Assembly: GCF_034120055.1 (NCBI RefSeq)
Contig: NZ_CP139368.1
Coordinates: forward strand, 1,240,001-1,304,000
Direction: 5' to 3'
Length of the DNA stretch: 64,000 nt
Source: Microbacterium rhizosphaerae
GTDB taxonomy: Bacteria; Actinomycetota; Actinomycetes; Actinomycetales; Microbacteriaceae
In this document: piece after piece, positions 52,665 to 63,221 of the stretch
How positions within the stretch are numbered: position 1 is the stretch's first letter
Layout of the letters: the number at the start of each line of letters is the position of its first letter
Program-made: the position numbers and the translations under genes
Notes under the pieces: model-generated
Told to the model about the DNA's origin: nothing
The model's database searches: none
What the model saw: the letters and a program-made list of their open reading frames with translations, nothing else

Positions 52665-53780
52665 ATGCCGCAGCCCATCGAAGACTTCTACGCCGTCATC
52701 CCTGCAGGGGGCGTCGGCAGTCGACTCTGGCCGCTGTCGCGGGCGGACGCACCGAAGTTCCTCCACGACCTGACGGGGTCCGGTCAGACGCTGCTGCGCG
52801 ACACGTGGGATCGGCTCGAGCCTCTCGCCGGCGCCGACCGCATCGCCGTGGTCACGGGGCGCGCCCACCGTGCCGCGGTGGAGAAGGAGCTCCCCGGCAT
52901 CCCGGACAAGAACGTCTTCCTCGAGTCGGAGCCGCGCGAATCGGCCGCCGCGATCGGGCTGGCCGCGGCCATCCTGAGCCGGCGCGAGCCGAACGTCATC
53001 ATCGGCTCTTTCGCCGCCGATCACGTCATCCGCGGTCTGCGGACCTTCGAGTTCGCCGTCCAGCAGGCGGTCGCCGTGGCGCGCGAGGGGTACATCTGCA
53101 CGATCGGCATCCAGCCGACGGAGCCGTCGATCGGATTCGGCTACATCCTGAAGTCCGACGAGCTCCCCGTCGACGGCGCGCCCGAGGCGGCGTTCGTCGA
53201 GCGGTTCGTCGAGAAGCCGGACCTCGAGACGGCGAAGGAGTACTTCGCCGACCGCCGGTACCTCTGGAACGCGGGCATGTTCATCTCCCGCGCCGACGTC
53301 CTGCTGGGCGAGATCGCCGAGCAGGATCCGCACCTCTACGCGGGTCTCATGGATCTCGCCGAGGCCTGGGACGACCGAGAGCGACGCGGCCCGGTCGTCG
53401 ATCGCGTCTGGCCGACCCTCACCAAGATCGCCATCGACTACGTCGTGGCGGAGCCCGCCGCGGCCAAGGGCCGGCTCGCGGTGATTCCGGGCCACTTCGA
53501 CTGGGATGACGTCGGCGACTTCGCGAGCCTCATCAAGCTCAACTCCCACGGGCGCAAGAACGACCTCGCCATCCTCGGCCCCAACGCCCGCGTCCTCGCC
53601 GACGCATCCAGCGGGATCGTGGTCTCGCAGACTAAGCGCGTGATCTCGCTGATCGGCGTGCACGACATCGTCGTGGTGGACACGGACGACGCTCTCCTGG
53701 TCACCACGAGCGAGAACGCGCAGCGCGTGAAGGGCATCGTCGACGCCCTCAAGCTGAATGGCGGAACCGACGTGCTGTGA
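52665..53780 (+). CDS. manC: mannose-1-phosphate guanylyltransferase
   Basis: 371 residues. A-V-I-P-A-G-G-V-G-S-R-L-W-P-L-S-R-A-D (11-29) with the nucleotide-binding G-G-x-G-S-R and the Lys of A-P-K-F, plus F-V-E-K-P and W-N-A-G-M-F, identify a GDP-mannose pyrophosphorylase. It makes GDP-mannose for wall glycans and mannosylated lipids. There is no isomerase domain, so it is monofunctional. The ATG at 52665 is placed by the TACGCT box; upstream in-frame sequence is divergent promoter. Confidence 0.93.
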   Translation: MPQPIEDFYAVIPAGGVGSRLWPLSRADAPKFLHDLTGSGQTLLRDTWDRLEPLAGADRIAVVTGRAHRAAVEKELPGIPDKNVFLESEPRESAAAIGLAAAILSRREPNVIIGSFAADHVIRGLRTFEFAVQQAVAVAREGYICTIGIQPTEPSIGFGYILKSDELPVDGAPEAAFVERFVEKPDLETAKEYFADRRYLWNAGMFISRADVLLGEIAEQDPHLYAGLMDLAEAWDDRERRGPVVDRVWPTLTKIAIDYVVAEPAAAKGRLAVIPGHFDWDDVGDFASLIKLNSHGRKNDLAILGPNARVLADASSGIVVSQTKRVISLIGVHDIVVVDTDDALLVTTSENAQRVKGIVDALKLNGGTDVL

Positions 53781-53908
53781 GCCCCGATATCTCGGGTTCA
53801 TAACCATTCACCTCAGGGGCTTTGTCCGCATGCAAATCGGCCGTCATGCTGGGTAACTTCTATACAGCCCTCGCGAGATCCGCTGGGGAAAAGACGTGGA
53901 GGCGTGAG

Positions 53909-55030
53909 TTGACCATCTCTACCACCCGCAAGCTCGTCGGCGCTGGGGTTGCCGCGAGCCTGCTCCTTGCCCTCGCCGGCTGCGGCTCGGCGCCCACCGC
54001 TACCTCGAGCAGCGCCGGCACGAAGGCCGTCGCCGGTTTCAAGCCCTGCATCGTCTCCGACAGCGGCGGTTTCAACGACCACTCGTTCAACGAGGCGGCG
54101 CTGAACGGCATGAAGGAGGCCGCCGACTCGCTCGGCATCAAGTTCACCCAGGTGACGTCCAAGTCCGCGAGCGACTACACGCCGAACATGCAGGCGCTCG
54201 TGGCCGGCGGCTGCACCTACATCGTCTCGGTGGGGTTCAACCTCTCCGCCGCCACGATCGAGTCCGCCAAGGCCAACCCGAAGATCGACTACGCCATCGT
54301 GGATGACCCGGCCGACGCGAACAACGACGGCAAGACGGATGCCCCGAACATCAAGCCGCTCCTGTTCGACACGGCTCAGGCCGCCTACCTCGGCGGGTAC
54401 GCCGCGGCGGCGTACTCGCACGCTCAGAAGGTCGGCACCTTCGGCGGCATGCAGATCCCGCCGGTGAGCATCTACATGGACGGCTTCGTCGACGGCGTCG
54501 CCAAGTACAACAGCGACAAGAGCAAGAGCGTCCAGTCGTTCGGCTGGGACAAGGCGACCCAGAAGGGCTCCTTCACGGGTGGCTTCGCGGCGAACGACAC
54601 CGCCAAGCAGACCGCCCAGGGCATCCTCGACCAGGGTGCGGACGTCATCCTGCCCGTCGGCGGACCGATCTACCTCAGCGCCGCGGCAGCCATCCGCGCG
54701 CAGGGCAAGGACACGGTCATGCTCGGCGTCGACAGCGACTTCGTCGTCGCCGACCCGAGTGTCGCCGACATCACGCTCGTGTCGATCCTCAAGCGCATCG
54801 ATGTCGCCGTCCACGACGCCGTCATGGCGGGCGGGACCGGCAAGTTCGACCCGACGACGTACGTCGGCACGCTGAAGAACGAGGGCGTCGGCCTCTCCAG
54901 CTTCCACGACTTCGAGTCGAAGCTGCCGGCCGGTCTGACCGACGAGCTGAAGAAGCTCCAGCAGGACATCATCGACGGCAAGATCGTCGTCCAGTCGCCC
55001 TCGTCGCCGAAGGCGGCGTCGGCCGGCTGA
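53909..55030 (+). CDS. BMP-family nucleoside-binding lipoprotein
   Basis: 373 residues from a TTG at 53909 with GGAGG six bases upstream; an in-frame GTG/ATG further up lies in promoter-like sequence. The lipobox L-A-L-A-G-C (Cys 25) marks a lipoprotein signal. The mature part is a PnrA/BMP-type periplasmic-binding protein (D-S-G-G-F-N-D-H-S-F-N, G-T-F-G-G-M, G-A-D-V-I-L-P-V-G-G). It is the receptor of the ABC system that follows after a terminator and so may be made in larger amounts. Likely ligands are purine and pyrimidine nucleosides, given the downstream enzymes. Confidence 0.92.
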   Translation: MTISTTRKLVGAGVAASLLLALAGCGSAPTATSSSAGTKAVAGFKPCIVSDSGGFNDHSFNEAALNGMKEAADSLGIKFTQVTSKSASDYTPNMQALVAGGCTYIVSVGFNLSAATIESAKANPKIDYAIVDDPADANNDGKTDAPNIKPLLFDTAQAAYLGGYAAAAYSHAQKVGTFGGMQIPPVSIYMDGFVDGVAKYNSDKSKSVQSFGWDKATQKGSFTGGFAANDTAKQTAQGILDQGADVILPVGGPIYLSAAAAIRAQGKDTVMLGVDSDFVVADPSVADITLVSILKRIDVAVHDAVMAGGTGKFDPTTYVGTLKNEGVGLSSFHDFESKLPAGLTDELKKLQQDIIDGKIVVQSPSSPKAASAG

Positions 55031-55039
55031 TCCCTGCGG

Positions 55040-55087
55040 ACGGACAGCACGAAGCGGCGACCACGGTCGTCGCTTCGTGCTGTCCGT
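55040..55087 (+). terminator. long hairpin between the lipoprotein gene and its ABC transporter
   Basis: The stem has outer arms ACGGACAGCACGAAGCG / CGCTTCGTGCTGTCCGT (17 pairs) plus four more, separated by a small bulge and a short loop. It can attenuate read-through into the transporter genes, keeping the binding protein in excess. Confidence 0.8.
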
Positions 55088-55117
55088 GGCCTCTCCCCGA
55101 AGTCCGCACGTAACGGA

Positions 55118-55123
55118 TAAGGT
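55118..55123 (+). promoter_or_regulatory. -10-like element of the nucleoside ABC operon (leaderless)
   Basis: TAAGGT, seven bases, ATG at 55131. The same AAGG could act as a ribosome site on read-through messages. Confidence 0.45.
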
Positions 55124-55130
55124 GCAGAAC

Positions 55131-56648
55131 ATGAAGCTCGAGCTGCGTGGAATCACGAAGCGCTTCGGGTCTTTCACGGCGAACGATCACATCGATGTGA
55201 CCGTCGAGCCGGGCGAGATCCACGCCCTCCTGGGCGAGAACGGCGCGGGCAAATCCACCCTCATGAATGTCCTCTACGGCCTCTACCAGCCGGAGGAGGG
55301 CGAGATCCTCCTCGACGGTGTCGCGCATCACTTCCGCGGTCCCGGCGACGCCATGAACGCCGGCATCGGCATGGTGCACCAGCACTTCATGCTGGTCCCG
55401 GTCTTCACCGTCGCCGAGAACGTCATGCTCGGCCACGAGCAGACGAAGGCCCTCGGCTCGCTCGACCTCGCGGCCGCGCGCAAGCACGTCCGAGACGTCG
55501 CCCAGCGCTTCGGCTTCGAGGTCGATCCCGACGCGACCGTCGGCGACCTTCCGGTCGGCGTCCAGCAGCGCGTGGAGATCATCAAGGCGCTCTCGCGGGA
55601 TGCCAAGATCCTGGTGTTCGACGAGCCCACCGCCGTGCTGACGCCGCAGGAGACCGACGAGCTCATGACGATCATGCGCCAGCTCCGCGACGAGGGCACG
55701 TCCATCGTCTTCATCACGCACAAGCTGCGCGAGGTGCGGGAGGTCGCGGACCGCATCACGGTCATCCGCCTGGGTAAGGTCGTGGGCGAGGCGAACCCCA
55801 CCGCGTCCAACACGGAGCTGGCCTCGATGATGGTGGGCCGTGCGGTCGAGCTGACGGTGCACAAGGACGCGCCGAAGGTGAAGCCGGCGGGCGGCCTCGA
55901 GGTGCGCAACCTGCGGGTGATCTCGCCGACGGGCACCGTGCTCGTCGACAACATCTCGTTCGACGTCCGTCCGGGGGAGGTGCTCGCGGTGGCGGGCGTC
56001 CAGGGCAACGGGCAGACCGAGCTCACCGAGGCGATCATGGGACTGCATTCGGGTGTCACCGGCTCGATCGTCCTCGACGGCGAGGAGCTCGCCGGGGTCG
56101 CCGTCCGCGGCACGCTCGACGCCGGCATCGGCTTCGTGCCCGAGGATCGGAACGAGGATGGCCTCGTCGGCGCGTTCTCGGTCGCCGAGAACCTCATCCT
56201 CGATCGCTCCAGCGACAAGGCGTTCAGCTCGATCGGCACCATCAATCGCGGCGTGCTCGATGAGTTCGCGCGGGCGCGCATCGCCGAGTTCGACATCCGC
56301 ACGCAGGGCCCGCAGACCCCCGCCGGGGCCCTCTCCGGCGGCAATCAGCAGAAGGTCGTCATCGCGCGCGAGCTCAGCCGCGACCTGAAGATGCTGCTCG
56401 CCTCCCAGCCGACCCGTGGCGTCGACGTCGGCTCCATCGAATTCATCCACAAGCGCATCATCAAGACGCGGGATGCCGGCATCCCGGTGCTGGTCGTGTC
56501 GACCGAGCTCGATGAGGTCGCGGCCCTCGCCGACCGCATCGCGGTGATGTACCGCGGGAGTATCGTCGGGATCGTGCCCGGGGACACGCCTCGCGATGTG
56601 CTCGGCCTGATGATGGCCGGCGAGCAGCCTGAGGAGTCGGCAGCATGA
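55131..56648 (+). CDS. nucleoside ABC transporter ATPase (two ABC domains)
   Basis: 505 residues. N-terminal domain: Walker A G-E-N-G-A-G-K-S-T (35-43), Q-loop, V-G-V-Q-Q-R-V-E-I-I-K-A-L signature variant, D-E-P-T-A-V-L. C-terminal domain: degenerate Walker A G-V-Q-G-N-G-Q-T-E-L and signature L-S-G-G-N-Q-Q-K, as in NupA/RnsB-type and ribose-type transporters. It drives nucleoside uptake with the two permeases downstream. Its stop overlaps the next ATG (ATGA). Confidence 0.94.
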   Translation: MKLELRGITKRFGSFTANDHIDVTVEPGEIHALLGENGAGKSTLMNVLYGLYQPEEGEILLDGVAHHFRGPGDAMNAGIGMVHQHFMLVPVFTVAENVMLGHEQTKALGSLDLAAARKHVRDVAQRFGFEVDPDATVGDLPVGVQQRVEIIKALSRDAKILVFDEPTAVLTPQETDELMTIMRQLRDEGTSIVFITHKLREVREVADRITVIRLGKVVGEANPTASNTELASMMVGRAVELTVHKDAPKVKPAGGLEVRNLRVISPTGTVLVDNISFDVRPGEVLAVAGVQGNGQTELTEAIMGLHSGVTGSIVLDGEELAGVAVRGTLDAGIGFVPEDRNEDGLVGAFSVAENLILDRSSDKAFSSIGTINRGVLDEFARARIAEFDIRTQGPQTPAGALSGGNQQKVVIARELSRDLKMLLASQPTRGVDVGSIEFIHKRIIKTRDAGIPVLVVSTELDEVAALADRIAVMYRGSIVGIVPGDTPRDVLGLMMAGEQPEESAA

Positions 56649-58015
56649 GCGACACCACGTCCGACCCGAAGGCGGAACCCGGGGGCGCGCCCGAGGCCGA
56701 CCGCGCGGTCCAGGCGGCGCCGGGCGCGGCCACCACGACGGCCACCACCGTCGACACCGCCGCGGGCACGGCTCAGACGATCGCGCCGCCCCCGCGGCAG
56801 AACCTCATCATCCGCGACATCATGCGCGGCAGCGTGGTCACGACGATCCTCGCCATCGTGCTGGCCATGCTGGTGGGCGGCATCCTGATCGCGCTCACCG
56901 ACCCCGCGGTGCAGAAGGCCGCCGGCTACTTCTTCGCGCGGCCGATCGACACGTTCGCGGCGATCTGGAACGCCGTGTGGGGCGCGTACTCGGCCCTGTT
57001 CCAGGGGTCGATCATCAACTTCCAGGCGACGTCGTTCCAGCAGGCGATCCTGCCGCTGACGAGCACCCTGGGCTTCGCGGCGCCGCTCACGGCCGCCGCG
57101 CTCGGTGTCGCCCTCGCCTTCCGGGTGGGCCTGTTCAACATCGGCGCCCAGGGGCAGATGCTCATCGCCTGCGCGGCATCCGCGCTGCTGACGTTCAACC
57201 TCGGTCTGCCGATGATCCTGCAGCTGCCGATCACGCTGATCGTCGGCATCATCGGCGGTGCGCTGTGGGGCGGCATCGTGGGCGTGCTGAAGGCCCGCAC
57301 GGGTGCGCACGAGGTGATCCTCACGATCATGCTCAACTACATCGCCTTCTATCTCGTCTCGTGGATGGTGCGCACGCCGAGCATGCTGCAGAAGCCCGGC
57401 ACCAACCAGCCGATCTCCTCGCCGACGCCGCAGAACGCGGTCTTCCCGGCGCTGTTCGGCCCGCAGTATCCGCAGCTCACGTGGGCCTTCCCCGTCGTAC
57501 TCGTCGCCACCCTCTTCGTGTGGTGGCTCATCGAGCGCTCGAGCCTCGGCTTCCGCATGCGCGCCGTCGGCGAGAACCCGAGCGCGGCCCGCGCGGCGGG
57601 CATCAGCGTGCCGCGGATGTTCGTCTACGCCATGCTGTTCGCGGGCGGTCTCGCCGGTCTCGCAGGCATGATCCAGATCCAGAGCACCATCACGAGCGGT
57701 TTCGATGCCGGCATCCATGCGGGTATCGGCTTCGACGCGATCACCGTGGCGCTCCTCGGCCGCAGCCGCGCGTGGGGCACACTGTTCGCCGGAATCCTGT
57801 TCGGTGCGCTCAAGGCCGGCTCGTTCACGATGCAGGCGCTCCAGGGCATCCCCGTCGACATCGTGCTGGTGGTCCAGTCGCTGATCGTGCTGTTCATCGC
57901 GGCGCCCCCGCTCATCCGCGCGATCTTCTTCCTCCCCAAGACCGAGGCCGAGAAGACGGCGAACGCCGTTCGAAAGTCCACGAAGAAGGCGGCTCGCAAG
58001 GAGGCGGCGGCATGA
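56645..58015 (+). CDS. nucleoside ABC transporter permease (first)
   Basis: 456 residues. An Ala/Thr/Pro-rich cytoplasmic N-terminus (~55 residues) precedes eight or more membrane helices with the BPD_transp_2 hallmarks G-L-F-N-I-G-A-Q-G-Q, N-Y-I-A-F-Y and A-V-G-E-N-P-x-A-A-R-A-A-G-I. Forms a heterodimer with the following permease (NupB/YufP-like). Confidence 0.92.
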   Translation: MSDTTSDPKAEPGGAPEADRAVQAAPGAATTTATTVDTAAGTAQTIAPPPRQNLIIRDIMRGSVVTTILAIVLAMLVGGILIALTDPAVQKAAGYFFARPIDTFAAIWNAVWGAYSALFQGSIINFQATSFQQAILPLTSTLGFAAPLTAAALGVALAFRVGLFNIGAQGQMLIACAASALLTFNLGLPMILQLPITLIVGIIGGALWGGIVGVLKARTGAHEVILTIMLNYIAFYLVSWMVRTPSMLQKPGTNQPISSPTPQNAVFPALFGPQYPQLTWAFPVVLVATLFVWWLIERSSLGFRMRAVGENPSAARAAGISVPRMFVYAMLFAGGLAGLAGMIQIQSTITSGFDAGIHAGIGFDAITVALLGRSRAWGTLFAGILFGALKAGSFTMQALQGIPVDIVLVVQSLIVLFIAAPPLIRAIFFLPKTEAEKTANAVRKSTKKAARKEAAA

Positions 58016-59304
58016 CCATCGCAGAGGCGCAGACCGCCCCGGACGGCACCGTCCAGCTCGCCGTCGTGCAGGTCCGCAAGCTCAAGGTGCCGTTGACGCT
58101 CCTCGTGCTGGCCGCGCTGCTCGGCCTGCTGTTCCTGCTCGCCCCGGCGCACGGGGACACCGTCTACCGGCTCGCCGAGAGCGGCGCGGTGATCAAGCTC
58201 GGCTCGATCTCGGTGCCGGCGCAGCCGGCCATCTGGATCTCGTGGGTCATCGCGGCGCTGCTCGGCGTCTGGTCGCTGGTGCTCGCCATGCGGTATCGAC
58301 CGACGCCCATCTGGCTGTCGATCGTGTACTCCCTTCTCGCGATGTTCGCGTTCCTGACGTGGTCGGGCGCCGGTTCGAGCGCAGCGGTCCCCGTCGTGGG
58401 GCTGCTCGGCGGCTCGCTCTCGCTCGCGGTGCCGCTGATCTTCGGTGCGCTCGGCGGTGTGATCGGCGAGCGGGGCGGCGTCGTCAACGTGGCGATCGAG
58501 GGTCAGTTCCTGCTCGGAGCGTTCACGGCGACCATCCTCGGCAGCGTCACGAAGAATCCGTTCGTGGGGCTCATCGGCGCCATGATCGGCGGCGTGCTCG
58601 TCGCCGCCGTCCTGGCCGTCTTCGCGATCAAGTACATCGTCGAGCAGGTCATCGTCGGCGTCGTCCTCAACGTGCTCGTGTCGGGCCTCACCGGCTTCCT
58701 GTACACCGCGGTGCTGGCGCCGAATGCGGGGGCGCTGAACAGCCCGGTGCCGTTCAAGCCGGTCGCCATCCCCGTGCTCTCCGAGATCCCGGTCATCGGT
58801 CCGGTGCTGTTCGACCAGACCTTCCTGGTGTACCTCATGTACGTCACGGTCGCCGTGGTCGCCTGGGCGCTCTACCGCACACGCTGGGGCTTGCGGCTGC
58901 GCGCCGTCGGCGAGCACCCGCAGGCCGCGGACACCGTCGGCATCAAGGTGAACCCCACGCGGTTCTGGAACCTGCTGCTCGCCGGCGCGATCGCAGGCAT
59001 CGGCGGCGCCTACTTCACGCTCGTCTCGGTGCCGAACTTCACGAAGGACATGACGGCCGGTCTCGGATTCATCGCCCTGGCGGCGGTCATCTTCGGCCGC
59101 TGGGACCCGATCCGCGCCACGCTCGCGGCCCTGCTGTTCGGCTTCGCATCGAACCTGCAGAACCTGCTCAACGTGCTCGGAACGCCGATCCCGAGCGAAT
59201 TCATGCTGATGCTGCCGTACGTCGTGACGATCCTCGCGGTCGTCGGGTTCGCGGGGCAGATCCGCGCACCTGCCGCGGACGGCAAGCCGTATATCAAGGG
59301 GTGA
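58012..59304 (+). CDS. nucleoside ABC transporter permease (second)
   Basis: 430 residues. Contains G-V-V-N-V-A-I-E-G-Q, A-V-G-E-H-P-Q-A-A-D-T-V-G-I and A-L-A-A-V-I-F-G-R-W-D-P, the YufQ/NupC-type second permease. ATGA overlap with the first; GGAGG nine bases upstream. The N-terminal half has an extra helix set that is longer than in Bacillus YufQ. Followed two bases later by cytidine deaminase. Confidence 0.92.
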   Translation: MTIAEAQTAPDGTVQLAVVQVRKLKVPLTLLVLAALLGLLFLLAPAHGDTVYRLAESGAVIKLGSISVPAQPAIWISWVIAALLGVWSLVLAMRYRPTPIWLSIVYSLLAMFAFLTWSGAGSSAAVPVVGLLGGSLSLAVPLIFGALGGVIGERGGVVNVAIEGQFLLGAFTATILGSVTKNPFVGLIGAMIGGVLVAAVLAVFAIKYIVEQVIVGVVLNVLVSGLTGFLYTAVLAPNAGALNSPVPFKPVAIPVLSEIPVIGPVLFDQTFLVYLMYVTVAVVAWALYRTRWGLRLRAVGEHPQAADTVGIKVNPTRFWNLLLAGAIAGIGGAYFTLVSVPNFTKDMTAGLGFIALAAVIFGRWDPIRATLAALLFGFASNLQNLLNVLGTPIPSEFMLMLPYVVTILAVVGFAGQIRAPAADGKPYIKG

Positions 59305-59305
59305 C

Positions 59306-59707
59306 GTGACCGATATCGATTGGGACGAGCTGCGCGCTGCGGCGACGGATGCGATGCACAGGGCGTACGCCCCGTACTCGCGGTTCAAGGTGGGCGCAGC
59401 CGCACTCGTGTCGGACGGCCGGATCGTGTCCGGCTGCAACGTCGAGAACGCGTCGTACGGCGTGACGCTGTGCGCCGAGTGCGGTCTCGTCTCCGAGTTG
59501 CACATGAGCGGGGGCGGCCAGCTCGTCGCGTTCGTGTGCGTGGACGGCGACGGCGCGACGCTCATGCCGTGCGGCCGCTGCCGCCAGCTGCTGTTCGAGC
59601 ACGCGCTGCCCGGCATGCTCCTCGAGACGGTCTCCGGCATCCGCACGATCGACGAAGTGCTGCCCGACGCCTTCGGCCCGCGCGATCTCGAGGAGGCGGC
59701 CCGATGA
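59306..59707 (+). CDS. cdd: cytidine deaminase
   Basis: 133 residues, tetrameric type. Deaminates cytidine and deoxycytidine. C-A-E (T-L-C-A-E-C-G) and P-C-G-R-C-R-Q supply the catalytic Glu and the three zinc Cys; N-V-E-N-A-S-Y is the substrate loop. The GTG at 59306 follows the permease stop by one base, with AAGGGG as ribosome site. First enzyme of the nucleoside breakdown block. Confidence 0.96.
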   Translation: MTDIDWDELRAAATDAMHRAYAPYSRFKVGAAALVSDGRIVSGCNVENASYGVTLCAECGLVSELHMSGGGQLVAFVCVDGDGATLMPCGRCRQLLFEHALPGMLLETVSGIRTIDEVLPDAFGPRDLEEAAR

Positions 59708-59708
59708 C

Positions 59709-59730
59709 CCTTCGACACGCTCAGGGACCG
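59709..59730. repeat. REP-like unit between cdd and deoA
   Basis: CCTTCGACACGCTCAGGGACC, reverse complement GGTCCCTGAGCGTGTCGAAG, fits the same family as the units at 29219, 32597 and 37020. It straddles the short gap before the deoA ribosome site. Confidence 0.65.
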
Positions 59731-59744
59731 GAAGAGGCCGGAGA

Positions 59745-61046
<1,302 letters not shown>

Positions 61047-61071
61047 CTCCCACCCCCACGGAGGAACCACC

Positions 61072-62187
61072 ATGCCCATCGATCAGAACGGCGACGCGCT
61101 CGTCGACGGCGTCTCGCTGCGCGGCCTGCCCAAGGTCTCGCTGCACGACCACCTCGACGGCGCGCTGCGGCCGCAGACGATCCTCGAGCTCGCCGACGAG
61201 GCGGGGGTCGAGGTGCCCGAGTCCGACGCGGGTGCCCTGGCCGACTGGTTCGCTGCGCGCAGCGACTCCGGCTCGCTCGTCGAGTACCTCAAGACCTTCG
61301 ACCTGACCACGGCCGTCATGCAGACCGCGGAATCGCTGACCCGCGTCGCACGCGAGTTCGTCGAGGACCTCGCGACCGACGGGGTGATCTACGGCGAGGT
61401 GCGCTGGGCTCCCGAGCAGCACCTGGCCGGAGGGCTCAGCCTCGTGGAGGCCGTGGAAGCCGTGCAGCAGGGCATCGAGGAGGGGGAGGATGCCGCGGAG
61501 TCCCGTGGCCAGGACATCCGGGTGGGCCAACTCGTCTCCGCGATGCGGCACGCCGACCGCTCCCTCGAGATCGCCGAGCTGGCGGTGGCATTCCGCGGAC
61601 GCGGCGCGGTCGGCTTCGACATCGCCGGCCCGGAGGACGGCTTCCCGCCGTCGCGGCACCGCCCGGCGTTCGAGTACCTCGCTTCGGAGTTCTTCCCGGT
61701 GACCATCCACGCCGGAGAGGCGGCCGGTCTGGACTCGATCCGCTCAGCCCTCATCGACGGCCGCGCCCTGCGCCTCGGCCACGGCGTGCGGATCGCGGAG
61801 GACCTCGAGGTCGTCTCGCGCGCCGGCGACGAGGTCCTCGTGCAGTTCGGCGACCTGGCGCGCTGGGTGCGCGACCGCGAGATCCCGCTCGAGCTGTCGC
61901 CGTCGTCGAACCTGCAGACCGGCGCCATCGAGCGCTGGGGGAGCGAGCTCGCCGATCACCCGTTCGACCTCCTCTACCAGCTCGGCTTCTCGGTGACCGT
62001 GAACGTGGACAACCGCACGATGAGCCGCACGTCGCTGACGCGCGAGCTCGCGCTGCTGGTCGAGACGTTCGACTACGACCTCGACGACCTCGAGGTCTTC
62101 CAGCTGAACGCCGCCGCCGGAGCCTTCCTCCCGGTGGAGGAGCGCGAGGAGCTGATCGACCTGATCACCGACGGATTCGACGTCTGA
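61072..62187 (+). CDS. add: adenosine deaminase
   Basis: 371 residues. Deaminates adenosine and deoxyadenosine to inosine. H-x-H zinc motif in S-L-H-D-H-L-D-G, I-H-A-G-E (catalytic Glu), L-G-H-G-V-R, and S-P-S-S-N and V-N-V-D-N. The ATG at 61072 has GGAGG eight bases upstream. Ends the uptake-catabolism block; palindromic element C begins 12 bases after the stop and could terminate it. Confidence 0.94.
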   Translation: MPIDQNGDALVDGVSLRGLPKVSLHDHLDGALRPQTILELADEAGVEVPESDAGALADWFAARSDSGSLVEYLKTFDLTTAVMQTAESLTRVAREFVEDLATDGVIYGEVRWAPEQHLAGGLSLVEAVEAVQQGIEEGEDAAESRGQDIRVGQLVSAMRHADRSLEIAELAVAFRGRGAVGFDIAGPEDGFPPSRHRPAFEYLASEFFPVTIHAGEAAGLDSIRSALIDGRALRLGHGVRIAEDLEVVSRAGDEVLVQFGDLARWVRDREIPLELSPSSNLQTGAIERWGSELADHPFDLLYQLGFSVTVNVDNRTMSRTSLTRELALLVETFDYDLDDLEVFQLNAAAGAFLPVEEREELIDLITDGFDV

Positions 62188-62198
62188 CGCTCTGCCCG

Positions 62199-62287
62199 GC
62201 CTGCAGAACTCCACGGAGAGGGAGCCCGAGGCGCCCGCGCTCAGCGTGCGCGCCCGAGAGGGACGGGATCCGTGGAGTCCTGCAGAC
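62199..62287. repeat. palindromic element C, 3' side of the second DUF559 gene
   Basis: Inverted arms 62201-62217 (CTGCAGAACTCCACGGA) and 62269-62285 match at 16 of 17 bases, with a GC hairpin between them. The DUF559 stop codon (62241-62243) lies in the loop and the right arm encodes part of its C-terminus. The arm is identical to one arm of element D. Confidence 0.88.
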
Positions 62288-63131
62288 GGCCTGGGCCCCA
62301 CGAGAGGATCTCCTTCATCGTGCTCACGATCTCCTCGCACCGGTAGTAGACGTCCTCGGCAAGCGGCCGGATCGTCGCGTATCCGAGTGCTGCTGCCGCC
62401 AGGTCTCGCCTGCGGTCGCGGACCTGCGCCGTCCATCCCTCATGGAATGCCCGGCTGTCGCATTCGACGATGAGCCAGCCGTCCACAATGAGGTCGACGC
62501 GGCCCACCCCGGGCAACTCGACCTGTACGTCGACGCGGCACCCGAGCTCCACCAGGATCAGTCGCATGAGCGTCTCGGCGCCCGATTCGCTGCGGGCATC
62601 CAGGAGGGCCCGACGTGGACGGAATCGTCGCGGGAGGCGCCGTAGGATCTCCGCGACATCCGCCTCGTCGATGAGGCCGTGGTGCCACGCGCTGTCGAGC
62701 GTGGCGATCGCGTCACGCGGCGACTGGCATCTGCACGCCTGAACGAGCGCTCCGAGGAGATCTGCGGTGAGAGCGTCGTCGCCGGCCTCCACGAACCGCC
62801 AATGGGCGATGACCTCGGGCGGTCGCACGGGCAGGCGGGTCGTACCCGGCGTGAACTGGAAATGCGACCCCGGCCTCTCACGGACGAACACGCCGAGCGC
62901 CGCCAGGAGCGAGACGCAGTCGAGACGGCCGCCGTAGCGCGCCGCCTCGACGAGGGACGGGTGCGTGTCCGGCGTGACATAGCGACCTTTCCGCACGCGC
63001 CAGAGGGCTCCCACGGCGACCTGAGCAGCCAGGCGATGACGGGTGAGCCCCATCTCCCTCACACGGTGCGGGGTGAGGAACGTCGCAGACAGGACGGCCT
63101 TCGCCGTCGCGCGGATGTCAGTGCTCGACAT
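62241..63131 (-). CDS. AbiEi-like/DUF559 (PD-(D/E)XK-type) putative endonuclease, copy 2
   Basis: 296 residues from ATG 63131. The N-terminus has the AbiEi-like winged helix (F-L-T-P-H-R-V-R-E-M-G-L-T-R-H-R-L; W-R-V-R-K-G-R-Y-V). The C-terminal nuclease region has G-A-E-T-L-M-R-L, G-V-G-R-V-D-L-I-V-D-G-W-L-I-V-E-C-D-S-R-A-F-H (~209-231) and R-R-D-L, closely matching copy 1 over its whole length (R-Y-G-G-R-L-D-C-V-S-L-L-A-A-L-G-V-F-V; S-P-R-D-A-I-A-T-L-D-S-A). A frame extends upstream through element D to 63275, but alignment with copy 1 supports the start near 63131. Its last ~15 residues are encoded within element C. Function unknown. Confidence 0.75.
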   Translation of the reverse strand: MSSTDIRATAKAVLSATFLTPHRVREMGLTRHRLAAQVAVGALWRVRKGRYVTPDTHPSLVEAARYGGRLDCVSLLAALGVFVRERPGSHFQFTPGTTRLPVRPPEVIAHWRFVEAGDDALTADLLGALVQACRCQSPRDAIATLDSAWHHGLIDEADVAEILRRLPRRFRPRRALLDARSESGAETLMRLILVELGCRVDVQVELPGVGRVDLIVDGWLIVECDSRAFHEGWTAQVRDRRRDLAAAALGYATIRPLAEDVYYRCEEIVSTMKEILSWGPGRLQDSTDPVPLGRAR

Positions 63132-63221
63132 CCCCCAGCGAAGCGCGGTCGGCGGCGTCGTCGTCCGCCGTGGGTCGCAGGTGTGGACTGCTGCGGCTCC
63201 CGCCTCTCTTCCGGAGGAGAC

